A program made the translations under genes and the position numbers. Below the pieces are notes generated by a model. That model made no database searches and was not told the origin of the DNA. It saw only the letters and a program-made list of their open reading frames with translations. From assembly GCF_040712315.1 (NCBI RefSeq), contig NC_134013.1, positions 35,871,001 through 35,935,000 on the forward strand: a DNA stretch of 64,000 bases, in the 5' to 3' direction. The stretch comes from Castanea sativa (taxonomy: Eukaryota > Streptophyta > Magnoliopsida > Fagales > Fagaceae). Shown here in pieces: positions 48,620 to 60,060 of the stretch (positions within the stretch are counted from its first letter, which is position 1; every line of letters begins with the position of its first letter).

Positions 48620-49351
48620 GGGAAAAATTGCAAACTAACACCAATCTCCAAACAATTTTGTGATTAGCAATGTTTTCAAACTATTTAGCAAACTAACATC
48701 TCGAGTCTAAGAAACTCGATTTTGCTTTTAGAAATCGAGCCTAAGAGACTCGATTTCTTCGTTCCTCATGTTGAGAAAAGAAACAACGCAAAGAATGCAT
48801 GCAAGATCAACAATGAAGCAACCCAACAGATAATCAATGATGCAAAACCGAGCAAAGAAGAAATTATGCAAATTCTAGCAAACCAAAGAAGCAACAACGA
48901 AGCAACGGTTTGGATTGAACCTAGGCGGTGAAGCGTTCAGACTGAACCCAACGGCAAAGGCTTTTGGCAGCGGTGGAGGTAAAGGCTCCAGGCGAGGGAA
49001 ATTGGCTTGGACTGAACTTCTCCACTTTAGATTCTCTCTCTCTCAACCAGATTTGTAGAAATCTGATTAGATTTGCAGAAATCCAATCCTTTGGGGTTTT
49101 GGGTATTTTCCAAATTTTTGATTTGGGTCTTAAAGAAAGAAAAGAAGAAGAAGAAAGAACATCAATAAGGAGGAGAGGTTAATACAGGAACTGGAAACTT
49201 GAGTTCCCAAAACTTGATTTTAAATGGAAATCGAGTCCTGCTACAGTAAAATTGAGTTTAAGACACTCGAGATGTTAGTTTCCTAAATAGTATAGAAACG
49301 TTACTAACTAACAAAATTGTTAGAGAATTGAGGTTACTTTGCAATTTTTTT
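48620..49351. mobile_element. MULE-type element with about 100-bp TIRs, 732 bp
   Basis: The left end, gggaaaaattgcaaactaac through to catctcgagtctaagaaact (48620-48722), is matched in inverted order by 49248-49351. The flanks carry the same 11 bases, ccaattagaac, at 48609-48619 and 49352-49362. Long TIRs and an 11-bp duplication fit Mutator-like elements. The interior (about 48760-49190) is less AT-rich, with CT repeats and short frames, and could be captured host sequence. Confidence 0.85.
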
Positions 49352-49680
49352 CCAATTAGAACCCTAAGAAAGAAGAACAAGAACTCTCTCTTACTCTATC
49401 CTCTTTGTTACAAACTCAAAATCCCTAAAATCCCCAAATTCATTATCCCTTTCTTTCTTTACTTCGATCACCAAAGAATTTTGGTGTCCTCTATTGATTG
49501 TGAGCAAGAAGGTTTACTAAAGTTGGGGTTTTCCTCTCTATCAAGTATGAAAATATTTTCTAGTGTTTACTTGAGTAGTTTTTGTTCTTGTTGTTTTTGT
49601 TCTTTTTCATTGTGTAACAATTGATGTTCGTACTTAGGGTTTCAAGGTGTTTGAAATCTCAACATATCTTCATCAAGTTA

Positions 49681-50167
49681 TTACTCGGGTTCCAATCACC
49701 ATTCATGTTCTGCTGAGCATTGTCAGCTATAAACGGATTTGACCATAAACAATTTTGGGAGAAGGTTTTTATGGGTGCTGCTATTATGATGTGGTAAATA
49801 ACAATTGGTTTTCTGGTATGTTGGTTTTTTTTAGTTTTTTGGTTTTCTGGTTTGTTGGCGTTATGAATAAACCCTAATTGAATTTTGTTTGTAGGATGAT
49901 AAACCTACTTGTAAATACTTTAGGAGGTTGGACAACAAAACATGTAAGCGTGGATCTGAACTTGCACCTATTGTCCTTGCAAGAATCAATAGGTTCAAGA
50001 ATGAGGCAAGAGTTGCAAAGGAGAAGGAAAAGGAAGCTACTGAGAGGGAAAAAGTAGCTATTGAGAGGGAAATTGTGGCTTTTGCAATGGAAGAAGAATC
50101 ATGGGGAAGGGAAAAAGTAACCAAGCGAATGGAAGAAAAAGCTAGGGTGAGAGAAAGGATAGCTTAA
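49681..50167 (+). pseudogene. GRF-type zinc-finger gene relic with coiled-coil tail
   Basis: Around 49745-49798 the DNA encodes NNFGRRF then, one base out of frame, FYGCCYYDV, the hallmark of GRF zinc fingers; a GT follows. After an AG near 49895, a frame reads KPTCKYFRRLDNKTCKRGSE and then a Glu/Lys coiled coil (ARVAKEKEKEATEREKVA) to the stop at about 50167. A stop and a one-base shift upstream suggest decay. Such genes are frequent near transposons. The segment 49363-49680 resembles its 5' leader. Confidence 0.45.
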
Positions 50168-50415
50168 GAGAAGTTACACAACTGCAAGATTGCACTTATT
50201 ATGTCATGGGTTTTTTTTGCTTTTTTTTTTTTTTTTTTTTCGGTAGGATGGGAGAATTTGAAACAAAGCCATTAAGTCTACCTTGAAGGCAAATTGTTGT
50301 AATTCTTGGATAATAGTGGGTACTATCACTTTTGGTAATGTGTTGTATTGAAATCACTAACGACTGTTGGGAAGTGTATTTCATGTATTTGGCAAAATGT
50401 AATGTTTCTGTTTAA

Positions 50416-50606
50416 GGGTAATTGCATTAAACTCACCTGTGGTTTGACGGGTTTTAACAAAGCCTACTCGTGGTTTAAAAATTATCACCCCTTTTACCAT
50501 TAAAAAGTGATGTAAATGTGTCTTAAAAAGAGATGATAATTTTTAAACCATGGGTAGGTTTTGTTAAAACCGGCTAAACCACATGTGGGTTTACTGCAAT
50601 TACCCC
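50416..50606. mobile_element. Fold-back MITE, 71-bp arms
   Basis: Arms 50416-50486 and 50535-50605 are inverted repeats with about a dozen changes, beginning gggtaattgcattaaac and ending aaaaattatc, with a 48-base spacer. TAA lies on both sides. It would form a long hairpin RNA if transcribed. Confidence 0.8.
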
Positions 50607-50929
50607 TAAAAATTAAATAAAAAATATCTCACTTCTCTTTCTAATCTCTGTTTTTCTTACTCTTTCTCAACCACCCACCACCACCACCACCGCTGACCTT
50701 CCTAGTCACACCACCGACCACTGTCGAGCATAGAGAGCATGCACTACAACCAAACATGACCAAGAACAAATAAACTCAAAATGACCCACCACGACCAAAC
50801 ATGACCCACCATACCAAACACCAGAGCTACCACTGAAACTCGGCCCTAGACCCACAACCCACCATGACCCTAGCCCACCATGCTGCTGCCACCCATCAAC
50901 CCAAAACCCACTTTGATCCACCGATCCAC

Positions 50930-50971
<42 letters not shown>

Positions 50972-51447
50972 GAGTTAGGGAGAGAGAGAAAGAATGAGAT
51001 GATATTTTGAGGAGAATGAATAAAAAAGAATATTTTATTTTTGCAATTGAGTTACAGTACTATTATAAATTTAGGATGGTGTTGTTGTACAATTGTAAAT
51101 ATTTTTTTTTTCAATTACAACACCAAGTAATGCATCATTTTAGTAGTTTGATGCTAAAATTTAGCATATCCAGAGTTTTACAACTTCAGGCACAAATGCA
51201 TTGAGTGGGCTGAGAGTACAAGCTTGCCAACTCAACTAATGTCAAAATGTTGTCAATTTGTTTTTATGCATGTAGCATACCTGTTAGACAAAGACATTGA
51301 GAGTTAGGAGTTGAGAGACCTAGCAAATGAGTTAGGCTGATTGTGTTTAGTTTCAACTTGATTGGGTTCAAGACAAATCAGGTTCAAATCATAAATTTAT
51401 TGGATTAAAAAGGGTTTCTATTTCTATGAGCCTTACCCAACCAAGTT
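50607..51447. other. Spacer with CCA-rich tract and (GA)n
   Basis: About 50670-50930 is rich in ccacca/accc. A (GA)n tract lies at 50934-50968. No gene is supported. Confidence 0.55.
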
Positions 51448-51452
51448 GATAG

Positions 51453-52045
51453 TGATGATGCAAAGAAAATCAGTAGGCTGGATGTTTCGGACTTGAAAGG
51501 ACCACTTGCTCTCTCGATGGCCTAAAAAACAAAGAAAAGTGATCAAAGGTGACCGGGTTGCCGGCCAAGAACCCTCCGATGGCAAAGTTAGTTTTCTCTC
51601 TATATTTTTGGAGTTCCAACCTTTTGGGAGAAGTAAAAACATACATTTTTCTGGTCTGAATAGGTGTTTATATAGTTTCCTAGGAACAGTTATTGGAATT
51701 GTAACCTCCCCTGGATTTGAGGAGGTTGGAGGGTTGAAGGATAACTCCCACAACCGTTTAGGAGTTATATTTTCTCATACAACGGTCACCGGGAGTTACG
51801 CGTATGTTGCGGAGTGGTGAAATGTAGTTAGTAATTCCTAAGTGTAAAAGTCTCGTCCAGGGGTCCTCTTGTGGACGAATTCCTTCAGGACGGGGATGGG
51901 CGTTTTCCTAGGACAAGTGATGCGGGTGTGTTTTCGTCCATGGACGACCATGGACGTTAGCCTCGTCTTGGTGCTTTCTTCTAGACGGCTGCTGGTGTGG
52001 ATGACCATGGATGGTCTGGAGTAACTTTTTCTTCATTCCTCATCA
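51453..52045 (-). repeat. 3' LTR of the Tat element
   Basis: It begins tgatgatgcaaag and ends cattcctcatca on the plus strand. It is preceded by gatag. Next to it, 52046-52070 is the candidate polypurine tract region (minus strand gacgaggggcag). Confidence 0.9.
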
Positions 52046-52269
52046 GCTGCCCCTCGTCCAGGGGTCATGCAGTATATCACCAGACTTTAGGACGAGTTTT
52101 CCAAGAACATTTATTATTGTTATTTTTTATTTTATTTGTTTTTCAAACAGCGTACCACGTGTCACGCTTTCATAGGTGGTTGGTCACGTCAACTTACCTC
52201 TTCGAGGTAGATGCCACGTGTCGCTTTCTCATTGGTCTCGTTGTTGTGAATACCGAGACTTTTTTACCT

Positions 52270-52277
52270 ATAAATAG
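52270..52277 (+). promoter_or_regulatory. TATA box for the antisense ORF
   Basis: The sequence tataaata within acctataaatagtgg lies 178 bases upstream of the probable ATG at 52448, on the strand opposite to gag-pol. Confidence 0.55.
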
Positions 52278-52447
52278 TGGTTTCCCTCTCGTGCCCCTCT
52301 CACTTTTTCAGATTTTCTGTTTTGACATTCTCGTCCGTCGCCTCGTCTAGGAGTATTCTCAGCGTCCTTAGTATCTTTCTTCTAGAGCCAGGTATTCCCC
52401 TTACTCTCACTCTCAAGTTTTCCTTTTTAAGCTTTAGGACGTTTGCA

Positions 52448-54439
52448 ATGGCTACCTGTTCGTCTAGCGATAGTGTAGACAAGGCCATAGACGAGTACCA
52501 TGATTTTTCTAGTTATAGCACTTCCAGTAGCGATAGTAGTAGTAGTAGTGGCCACACAACAGAGGAATATATCTCTGGTGTTTCTGGAATACCCGTCGAA
52601 ACCTTACAGGAAAATATTAGGATGAGGGCAGCCTCTGGGGCTGATACCTCGACGAGCGTCCCGCCGTCCTCCCCTTTGGACGAAGAAGAAACTATATATA
52701 GTTGTGCTATAGAAATCCTTTCTAAGACGGACGAGAAAAGGTTAGATGCTCTTAGGAGTTGGTTCCAAATCCTAGACGATTTGAATCCTAGGTTAGCCGT
52801 CTGAGGGGAATGGTGTTGCCAACCCCGTTTTGGGATAGGTATTTATGAAGCTTATTTGCTAGAGGGGCTTAGATTTCCTTTGAATGCCTTCGCTAGGGAA
52901 TTACTCACTAGGCTGGGTTTGGGAGTTTGTCAGTTTAACCCCAACGCGAGGAGACTTATTGTCTCTATGCAAGTCTTATGGAGGGAGGTATTTGATGGGA
53001 ACTGTCCTATCACCGTGGACGAGTTTCTGTACTGTTATAAACCCTCCGAGATAATTCAATCTCGAGGCTTTTATCAGTTTACAGCTAGGGGCAATGACTG
53101 TAGGTTGATTAAGTCTTTGCCTTCGTCTGACAAAAACTGGAAGACAGAATTTTTCTTTGTCTCTAGTTTCTGGGCGGGGCATCCTATCGAGGTTGGTAGC
53201 GATGTATTTGCCCCTTATACTGGAGAATTAGGGAACCTTCGTCAATAAGGTATGTTATGTTTTTCCTTCATTCTTTTTTATTTGTTTTGTTATATTTTAT
53301 CTTTAAACAGTGGTCTAACCTTAATTTTCCTCTTTTTTTTTTTTTAGCTGTTAGACGTCCTTTTTTAAGTAAGTTCCACCGTGACCGCGTCCACAGGGCT
53401 CGTCTACACCCCGAGAGGAATTTTCACTCGTTGGTGACTCTTTGACGCTTGCACAGGTGGGGACTTGGCCCTAATCCATTTGCTGAAGCCCTTGCGCACG
53501 AGCAAACTATCCGTAGACGTGAGTGCTTTTCTTACTTAAATTTTTTTTTTTTTTTTACATATGTGTACATGTGTTTTTCAAGAATGGCAACCATGAAAGA
53601 AAATAAGGGAAAGGAGGTGATTGACGAGACGGCCAGACCTGAAGTTCAACCCTAGCCTCTTCCTGCTGCTGGAGACAAGAGGAAGAGCTTGTCCAAAAAT
53701 TTGGACATGGGAAGCTTGCCCAGTTGTCGGGGGAAGAAGACCAAGCATGGGTCGTCCAGGCCCGAAACTACCAGGTCTGACCCTCCTTCCTCCCAGCCGT
53801 CCATCACAGTCGTCGATGTCGACTCATCTACGCCTGTTGGTGTCGCTCCGTCCAAGTCCCATGCTCCTGCTTCGTCCCAGCCTCCTCAAAGGATTTCTAC
53901 AAACTTATTGGAGAATGAGGATTTGGCTTGGGAACAATTCCAAGAGGCTGTAACAGGCAAGGACGTGGCTGCGTGCTACGACATGTCTTTGAGGGAGTTT
54001 GAGCACTCCGGTGTCCACGACCTTTTTAAGGTGAGCATCTTTGTCTCGTCTTGCTTTAGCCATGTTATCCATTGTTATTTTTATCTCTTGAATCTTCTTA
54101 TCTTCCATGTAGGCAATGTCGAAGTTCATAGCTGCGTCCAGGCAGGCCACGGAGAAGGACAAGACGAGGATCCTTCTAGAGAAAAGAATAGAAGAGATTA
54201 AAAACAACTGGAGGACTTGGGCCGAGGTGGTGAACAAGGCCAAGGTCGAGGTTAAGGGGTTGAGTGCTTTGGTGGGGGAGCTGAAATTCGATGCTGCTAA
54301 GAAGGACGACCGTCTTGACTTTCTTCAAAAGAAGAATGACGAGCTGAGTCTCCTTCTCAAGAAAGCTAAAGACAACGCAGTAGAGGAGTTCAAGGCGTCC
54401 AAGGAGTTTACTACCTGCTGGACACAAACTATGCAGTAG
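52448..54439 (+). pseudogene. Antisense accessory ORF of the Tat element (Transposase_28-like)
   Basis: The frame starts MATCSSSDSVDKAIDEYHDF at 52448 and is Ser-rich. A TGA at 52802-52804 splits it, but the same frame continues with YEAYLLEGLRFPLNAFAREL, LGLGVCQFNPNARRLIVSMQ and RGFYQFTARGNDCRLIKSL, the pattern of the plant 'putative gypsy-type transposon' domain. Further blocks at 53340-53450, 53580-54030 and 54113-54439 look like later exons; the last is a coiled coil (ARSQATEK-like start, LLEKRIEEIKNNW). GT and AG sites fit between blocks. Function is unknown; such ORFs occur antisense in the 3' part of Tat elements. Confidence 0.65.
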
Positions 54440-55679
54440 GGTTTGAAGATTTTAGAATGGATGCTATAGACAACTTTCCTAGAGTTGACTTTAGCACCAT
54501 TAAACTCAACCTTGGCATTGCTACAAGTTCTCTCCTCCAAACAGGCTCAGACGATATTAACATTGAGGACGATGCCACCACCAAGCCATCCCAAGACGAC
54601 CCCAACGTTGATCCCCCCCTTCTTAAAGAATTTTTAAATTAGTGCTATTATTATTCTACTTTTCTTTTGGTCTGTTGTTTTTGGACCCCTTTTTTTTTTT
54701 TTTTTTTAAATGTATTTGAGTACAATTACCCCGTCTAGAGTGTTCTGGACGATTTTATTAACAATTGCCTTTTAAGGCTTATTTTATAAGGGTTTTTGGA
54801 CGGTGGTCGTCTACCCTCTTTAGACTAAAAAATATTTTTCTTTTATTCGTTATCTATTGTATGGATGAGCTTATCCATTATTTTCACCATTCATGCTATT
54901 GGCTTTTAAACAGTGTTCTAAGTGTTGAATGATCGTCCATGTGGTTTTCTTATGGACGACCCACCTAGGCATGGATGTCTTTATTAGCCAGTCAAATCTT
55001 TACAAGTGTGACTCGTCTTAGGACGATAATGATGACTTTGTGGTACTTTACCTCGTCCTTTGGGCAATTATCACTCGTCTTCTTGCAAGAGGCTTATAAT
55101 GCTTTACTCGTCCTAAGACATTGAGGCGTCTCGGCTAGTTGCTCATCTTTGGAACTTTATGCCTTAACGTATGCCTTTTTCTTGCCTATCTTTCTTAGAC
55201 GAGTATGCCTTAGCTTTTTCTTTTTGCTTTATCCTTATTTCAAGGAAAGCTTGGACGAGTATGCCTTAAGCTTTTTTCTTTTTGCTTTATCCTTATTTCA
55301 AGGAAAGCTTATGAACGATACATCCCTGCGTCTAGAGATTTTCATTCGTCTTAGGCTTTTGCCCCCTTTGTGGGTATTATTATGGAAACTAGATTAAGTA
55401 TATCAGAAATCCAAACCATATTATTGCATGAACATTGTCCACAAATATGGCACGCTTTAGAAGCTGGTGCCTTATTGAAACACTTAAGAAAATACATAAC
55501 CTTGTCTTTTACAAACTGGTCTGTAGACGGTGCAAAAGTTTAAGAACTAGTGCACTTTTTATTCTTGGTACACACTATAGTAGTAATAAGAACACAACAG
55601 TAGGTATAAGTAAACACAAATTGTGGCTGTAGTTGCCCATAGTATCAACCTCGCCCCCAGACTATTTCGTCCAAGTTCA
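54440..55679. other. Non-coding 3' region of the Tat element
   Basis: It continues the plus-strand accessory region (a frame at 54457-54642 may be a last exon, ending LLKEFLN) and then becomes T-rich. The phrase gacgagtatgccttaagctttt with its downstream sequence is repeated at about 55199 and 55254 (55-bp direct repeat). No further gene. Confidence 0.6.
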
Positions 55680-56330
55680 TCACTGATAGTACCTCCTCAG
55701 GTGTTCCACGTTCCAAGGGTGCTTTAACTTTCGTCCATCCAGGGCCTCCAAGTAGTATGACCCCTGCCTCTTGCAGTTGATTACCCTGTAGGGTTCTTCC
55801 CAATTGGGTCCCAATTTTCCATGAGCCGGATTCCTAGTTGCTAAGGAGACTCTTTTAAGAACAAGGTCCCTAACACTGAATCGTCTGGGTTTCACCATGG
55901 CATCATGTTGCCTAGCCATAAGATTCTTGTATCTTGCTGTCCTTTGCTCCGCATCCATTCTTACCTCGTCAATAAGATCGAGGTTAAGACGAAGTTGTTC
56001 CCCATTCTCTCTCTCCTGATACTTCATCACTCGATGATTTGCCATATGAACTTCTGCCGGTATGACGACTTCACTTCCATAGGCTAGCTTAAAGGGAGTC
56101 TCTCTTGTCGGAGTTCGTACAGTCGTCCTGTAAGCCCAAAGAACGCCTGGTAGCTCGTCTGGCCATATCCCTTTTGCCCCCTCGAGCTGAGTCTTGATGA
56201 TTTTCAGTAGGGATCGGTTCGCTACTTCTGCTTGTCCATTCGCCAGCATGGCTAAGTAGCATTCTCTGGCGGCCAACTGATCTCCTTGCACTTGGCCCCC
56301 TCCGTGCTCGGTCGGGAATTTGATGTACAA
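55680..56330 (-). pseudogene. Integrase C-terminal part, joined to the post-protease linker
   Basis: The first residues (FPTEHGGGQVQGDQLAAREC) belong to the linker that normally follows protease in this lineage. After about residue 32 the frame changes to integrase: ANRSLLKIIKTQLEG, then LPGVLWAYRTTVRTPTRETP and a C-terminal domain with GKLGPNWEEPYRV. The junction near 56240-56250 is in frame and lacks RT, RNase H and the catalytic part of integrase. Confidence 0.8.
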
Positions 56331-56354
56331 GTGGTAGGTAGAGGTTACCGCCTT

Positions 56355-57299
56355 CTAACTATTCAGAGTTGGTCTTCCAATAATTGCATTATAAGACGAT
56401 GCACAATCAACAACAAGGAAATTTACCTCCTTGGTTATCTGCTGTGAATATGTTCCAACAACCACTAATAATGTGATGGTGCCCACTGGTTGCACCTTCA
56501 TTCCTCCGAATCCTACCAATGTCGAATTCACTGGTCGAAGCTGATCTCGTCCTAGCCTCATTTGCTGGAAGGCAGGGTAATACAGAATGTCTGCAGAACT
56601 GCCATTGTCTATCAACACCCTTCTGGTCATGTAGTCAGCAATGAGTAGGGTGATGACTATCGCGTCATCGTATGGGTGGTGAAGTCGTCCTGCGTCCTCG
56701 TCCGTGAACGTAACGGCCTGCTCGTCTACTTCCCTCGTCTTAGGAGGTCGTCCAGACAGCTGGATGTTCTGCACCACCTTCAGGTATGTCTTCCTCGACT
56801 TGGATGACTGCGCTGTCGAGTTTCCTCCTATAATTACTCTTATCTCTCCTAGTGGGGTTTGTGATGACTCTTCCACCTTAGCTTTTAGTTTTTCATCTTT
56901 CTGGTCTCGTCCAAGGAAGTTCCTTAGCTTTCCTTGTCTAATGAGATTCTCTATCTGCTGCTTCAAATCAAAGCACTTGTCCGTGTCATGCCCGTGGTCT
57001 CTATGAAAGCGGCAGTACTTGCTCCTATTGCGCTTGTTAGGATCTTCTTTCTTTTTATCCAGCCACTTCAAGGACGGATCATCCTTGATCTGCATAAGAA
57101 CTTGCTCTAGTGGCATAATCAGGGGTGTGTACTGCTGATTCCTCGCTGAGGGACTTGCCTTCTTACCATCCTTGTCTTTTCTCTCGTCTACCTGAGCCTT
57201 CTTTCGATGAGGTCCTTGATCTGAGTAACGCTGGTGGCCTGCTTCTGAGCGCTCTGCTCTCTTTCTCTTCTTGGCTATGATAGCGTCCTCAGCATTCAT
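56355..57299 (-). pseudogene. Gag zinc-finger region and aspartic protease
   Basis: It has a Cys/His segment CRFHRDHGHDTDKC (about residues 97-110), a long linker, and a retropepsin-like site RRVLIDNGSSADILY near residue 230, followed by the family's VGTITLLVVVG and NAIIGRPTLNS. It is in the same frame as gag upstream and as the integrase part downstream; the stop at 56355-56357 is a TAG in place of a likely TGG. Confidence 0.8.
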
Positions 57300-57488
57300 G
57301 AAATTCTAGGCTGAATGGACGAGTTCGGCCATAGTCTGTGGTTCCTGCTTGTAGAGCTTATGGATGAACAAGTCAAAATTGACCCCATTATGGAAGGCGG
57401 CCAACAATAACTTGTCATTCATTTCGTCTACCGTTAAGGCTTCCCTATTAAACCGGGTGATGAAGGACCGCAAACTTTCATTTTTCCC

Positions 57489-58121
57489 TTACTCTATAGT
57501 CAACAAACTAGAAGAGGAACGCTTGTGGCGTTGTCCTCCCATGAAATTATTGACAAACAACTTACTCAACTCTTCAAACGATCCCACTGAGTTTGGGGGT
57601 ATTTTACTAAACCACACCTGCGCTGGTCCTTTAAGTGTGGTAGGGAAAGCTCTGCACATAATCTCGTCCGGGACCCCTTGAAGGTGCATGGTCGTCTTGA
57701 AAGTAGCAATGTGGTCACACAGGTCACGATTTCCATCATACGAATCCAAGGAAGGCATTTTGAATTTTGGAGGTAGGGGATGACTGTTGATGGAAGCTGT
57801 GAAAGGGGAGTCCGTTCGGTGAACCATATCATCCACTAGGTTTGCCCGCCTCATGTTCTCCCTCATCTCATCCATGGCTTTTCTCATCTGGTACATCTCT
57901 CTTTCCAAGTGTGACACTCTTCTTGAAGCGGTACCTCTTGTCTGATTTTCGGACTCGACATTTTCTCCTCCACTTTCCTGACTCTGGGCTTGTCCCTCTG
58001 TGTGCCCATCTTGACGCTGCCTCCTAAGGTTGATCTCCCTATTCAACTCCTGATTCTGATGGGTCAGTTCTGCCATAGCGGTGGTCATGGATTGTATATG
58101 TTGAATAAAAGGCGGTTGCAC
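57489..58121 (-). pseudogene. Retrotransposon Gag, N-terminal and capsid part
   Basis: It has a Gln/Glu-rich coiled-coil N-terminus, then a capsid-like section FKMPSLDSYDGNRDLCDHIA and RAFPTTLKGPAQVWFSKIPP. The stop TAA at 57489-57491 and a TAG at 57306-57308 are in frame with continuing Gag sequence, so two nonsense codons (likely CAA and CAG by C-to-T change) interrupt one long frame. Confidence 0.8.
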
Positions 58122-58313
58122 GACAGGCGCTGACCTGCGATCGCGAAGGGGATTACTAGAAGCATCCCTACTCTCCTAGTGGCCTGGGCTGGTAGCCCTT
58201 GATCTTGTTCGAACCATTCAGCCTTTTGTCTAGGAAAGACTAATCGTTGACAACAAAAACAGATAGTCGAATGAAAAGAACAGTGAATAGAGTTTCCCAC
58301 AGACGGTGCCAAC

Positions 58314-58906
58314 TGATGATGCAAAGAAAATCAGTAGGCTGGATGCTTCGGACTTGAAAGGACCACTTGCTCTCTCGATGGCCTGAAAAATAAAGAAAAA
58401 CGATCAAAAGTGACCGGGGTCGCTGGCCAAGAACCCTCCGATGGCAAAGTTAGTTTTCTCTCTATATTTTTGGAGTTCCAACCTTTTAGGAGAAGTAAAA
58501 ACATACATTTTTTGGTCTGAATAGGTGTTTATATAGTGTCCTAGGAACAGTTATTGGAATTGTAACCTCCCCTGGATTTGAGGAGGTTTGAGGGTTCAAG
58601 GATAACTCCCATAACCGTTTAGGAGTTATATTTTCTCATACAACGGTCACCGAAAGTTACGCGTATGTTGCAGAGTGGTGAAATGTACTTAGTAATTCCT
58701 AAGTGTAAAAGTCTCGTCCAGGGGTCCTCTTGTGGACGAATCCCTTCAGGACGGGGATGGGCGTTTTCCTAGGACGAGTGATGCGGGTGTGTTTTCGTCC
58801 ATGGACGATCATGAGCGTTAGCCTCATCTTGGTGGTTTCTTCTGGACGGCTGTTGGTGTGGATGACCATGGACGGTCTGGAGTAACTTTTTCTTCATTCC
58901 TCATCA
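58314..58906 (-). repeat. 5' LTR of the Tat element, with adjacent primer site
   Basis: Same limits as the other LTR. Just inside it on the minus strand, at 58311 and downward, the sequence TGGCACCGTCTGTGGGAAA has the position and TGG start of a primer-binding site; I do not assign the tRNA. Confidence 0.85.
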
Positions 58907-59233
58907 GATAGGTTGGATCAACTTAGTTAGAATGGCCCATATTTTTTTCATATACCAAAAAAAAAAAAAAATCTTTAAAATATTTTCTAACATTCTTTGT
59001 ATTTCTTCCCATACAAATTAACCCCCCCACCCAAAAAAAAAAAAAACAATAATGTTCACAAATTCGTAAGTTCATAATCTGATAATGATTCTAATAGTCT
59101 ATTAATTAATTAAAAAAATGAGAAAATAAAATGGTATACATGTTAAAAAAATTGAGATTAAAAAAAAATAACACAAACAATTGAGTTAAAAAGTTATAAG
59201 AATAAGTTAATCCAAAATCATACAATATATATA

Positions 59234-59999
59234 TGTAAGTGCACAATTGTACCCGGACCCAAAAATAAGTGATGGGCTCAGGCCTAATAAGCCTTATACA
59301 ATGAAATTTGTAGAGTATGGGTTTGAAACCTAGGATTAGGATGTTGGAAGTTGGTTAACAGGCTAAAGTGCCACAATCTATGCAAATGATAAGTAAATAT
59401 GACAAAGAAACTTCCTCGGACGTAAGCCGATGACGAGTTGTATAGTACTTTTCTTTCTATGCCAAAAATTACAATTCTTAGTTTTTTTTTTTAGCTCAGA
59501 AGCAGGTCTCCCCTTCTTTCCTCTCTCGTCTTCGTATATACTTCTTCTTCTTCCCTTTTTTCATCCACGTGTCATACAAACATTCCCTTTAGATACTTGT
59601 CCCATCCACCACCTTCTTGAAGTCTTCAAATAATAGCAGGAAGGCTGAATTCTATTGTTCAGAGGTCATTTTCCCATTAATGCGGCCAGGGAGGTAGATG
59701 CAAGGCCTTTGATGTGGTGGTAGCAGCTTTTTTCTCTGATATTTCTCACACGTTCTTGCTTCTAAAAGGTGCTTGGATCACACTTTTACCCACCAGTTCT
59801 TCTAGAATTTTGCCTCCAATCCGTCTAGCAAGTCCCATGGCCATTGCTGGGCCTGTCCAAGGATATACTCCTCCTCGGACAACTCCTCGGACCACTATAG
59901 TGTGGACTGACCTGTGGGCCTATGGACCCTGACCAAACAGACTTGTATTAACCAATCAGGCACAAAGCCCAAACGTTTGTTCGAACATTTTTATCCCCC

Positions 60000-60002
<3 letters not shown>
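59234..60002. mobile_element. Solo LTR, 769 bp
   Basis: It begins TGTAAGTGCACAATTG and ends TATCCCCCACA. The 5-base atata flanks both sides (59229-59233, 60003-60007), although both lie in AT repeats so this repeat is weak evidence. It is related to the LTR at 16637-17440 by shared internal phrases and by similar termini. Confidence 0.75.

Positions 60003-60007
<5 letters not shown>

Positions 60008-60060
<53 letters not shown>

Larger units (their letters stand above)
51453..58906 (-). mobile_element. Tat-type Ty3 LTR retrotransposon, internally deleted
   Basis: Two 593-bp LTRs (51453-52045 and 58314-58906) bound the element, and gatag repeats at 51448-51452 and 58907-58911 show a single insertion. 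I count roughly 30 differences between the LTRs (about 95% identity by eye). Coding runs on the minus strand: gag (58121), protease, then directly the integrase end (to 55680). RT, RNase H and most of integrase are missing. A 3' region of about 3.6 kb carries a plus-strand accessory ORF, a feature of Tat-lineage elements. Confidence 0.9.

Noticed and set aside
53652..54427. Minus-strand frames in the Tat 3' region
   Set aside because: They are shadows of the plus-strand accessory ORF and do not continue the gag-pol frame.
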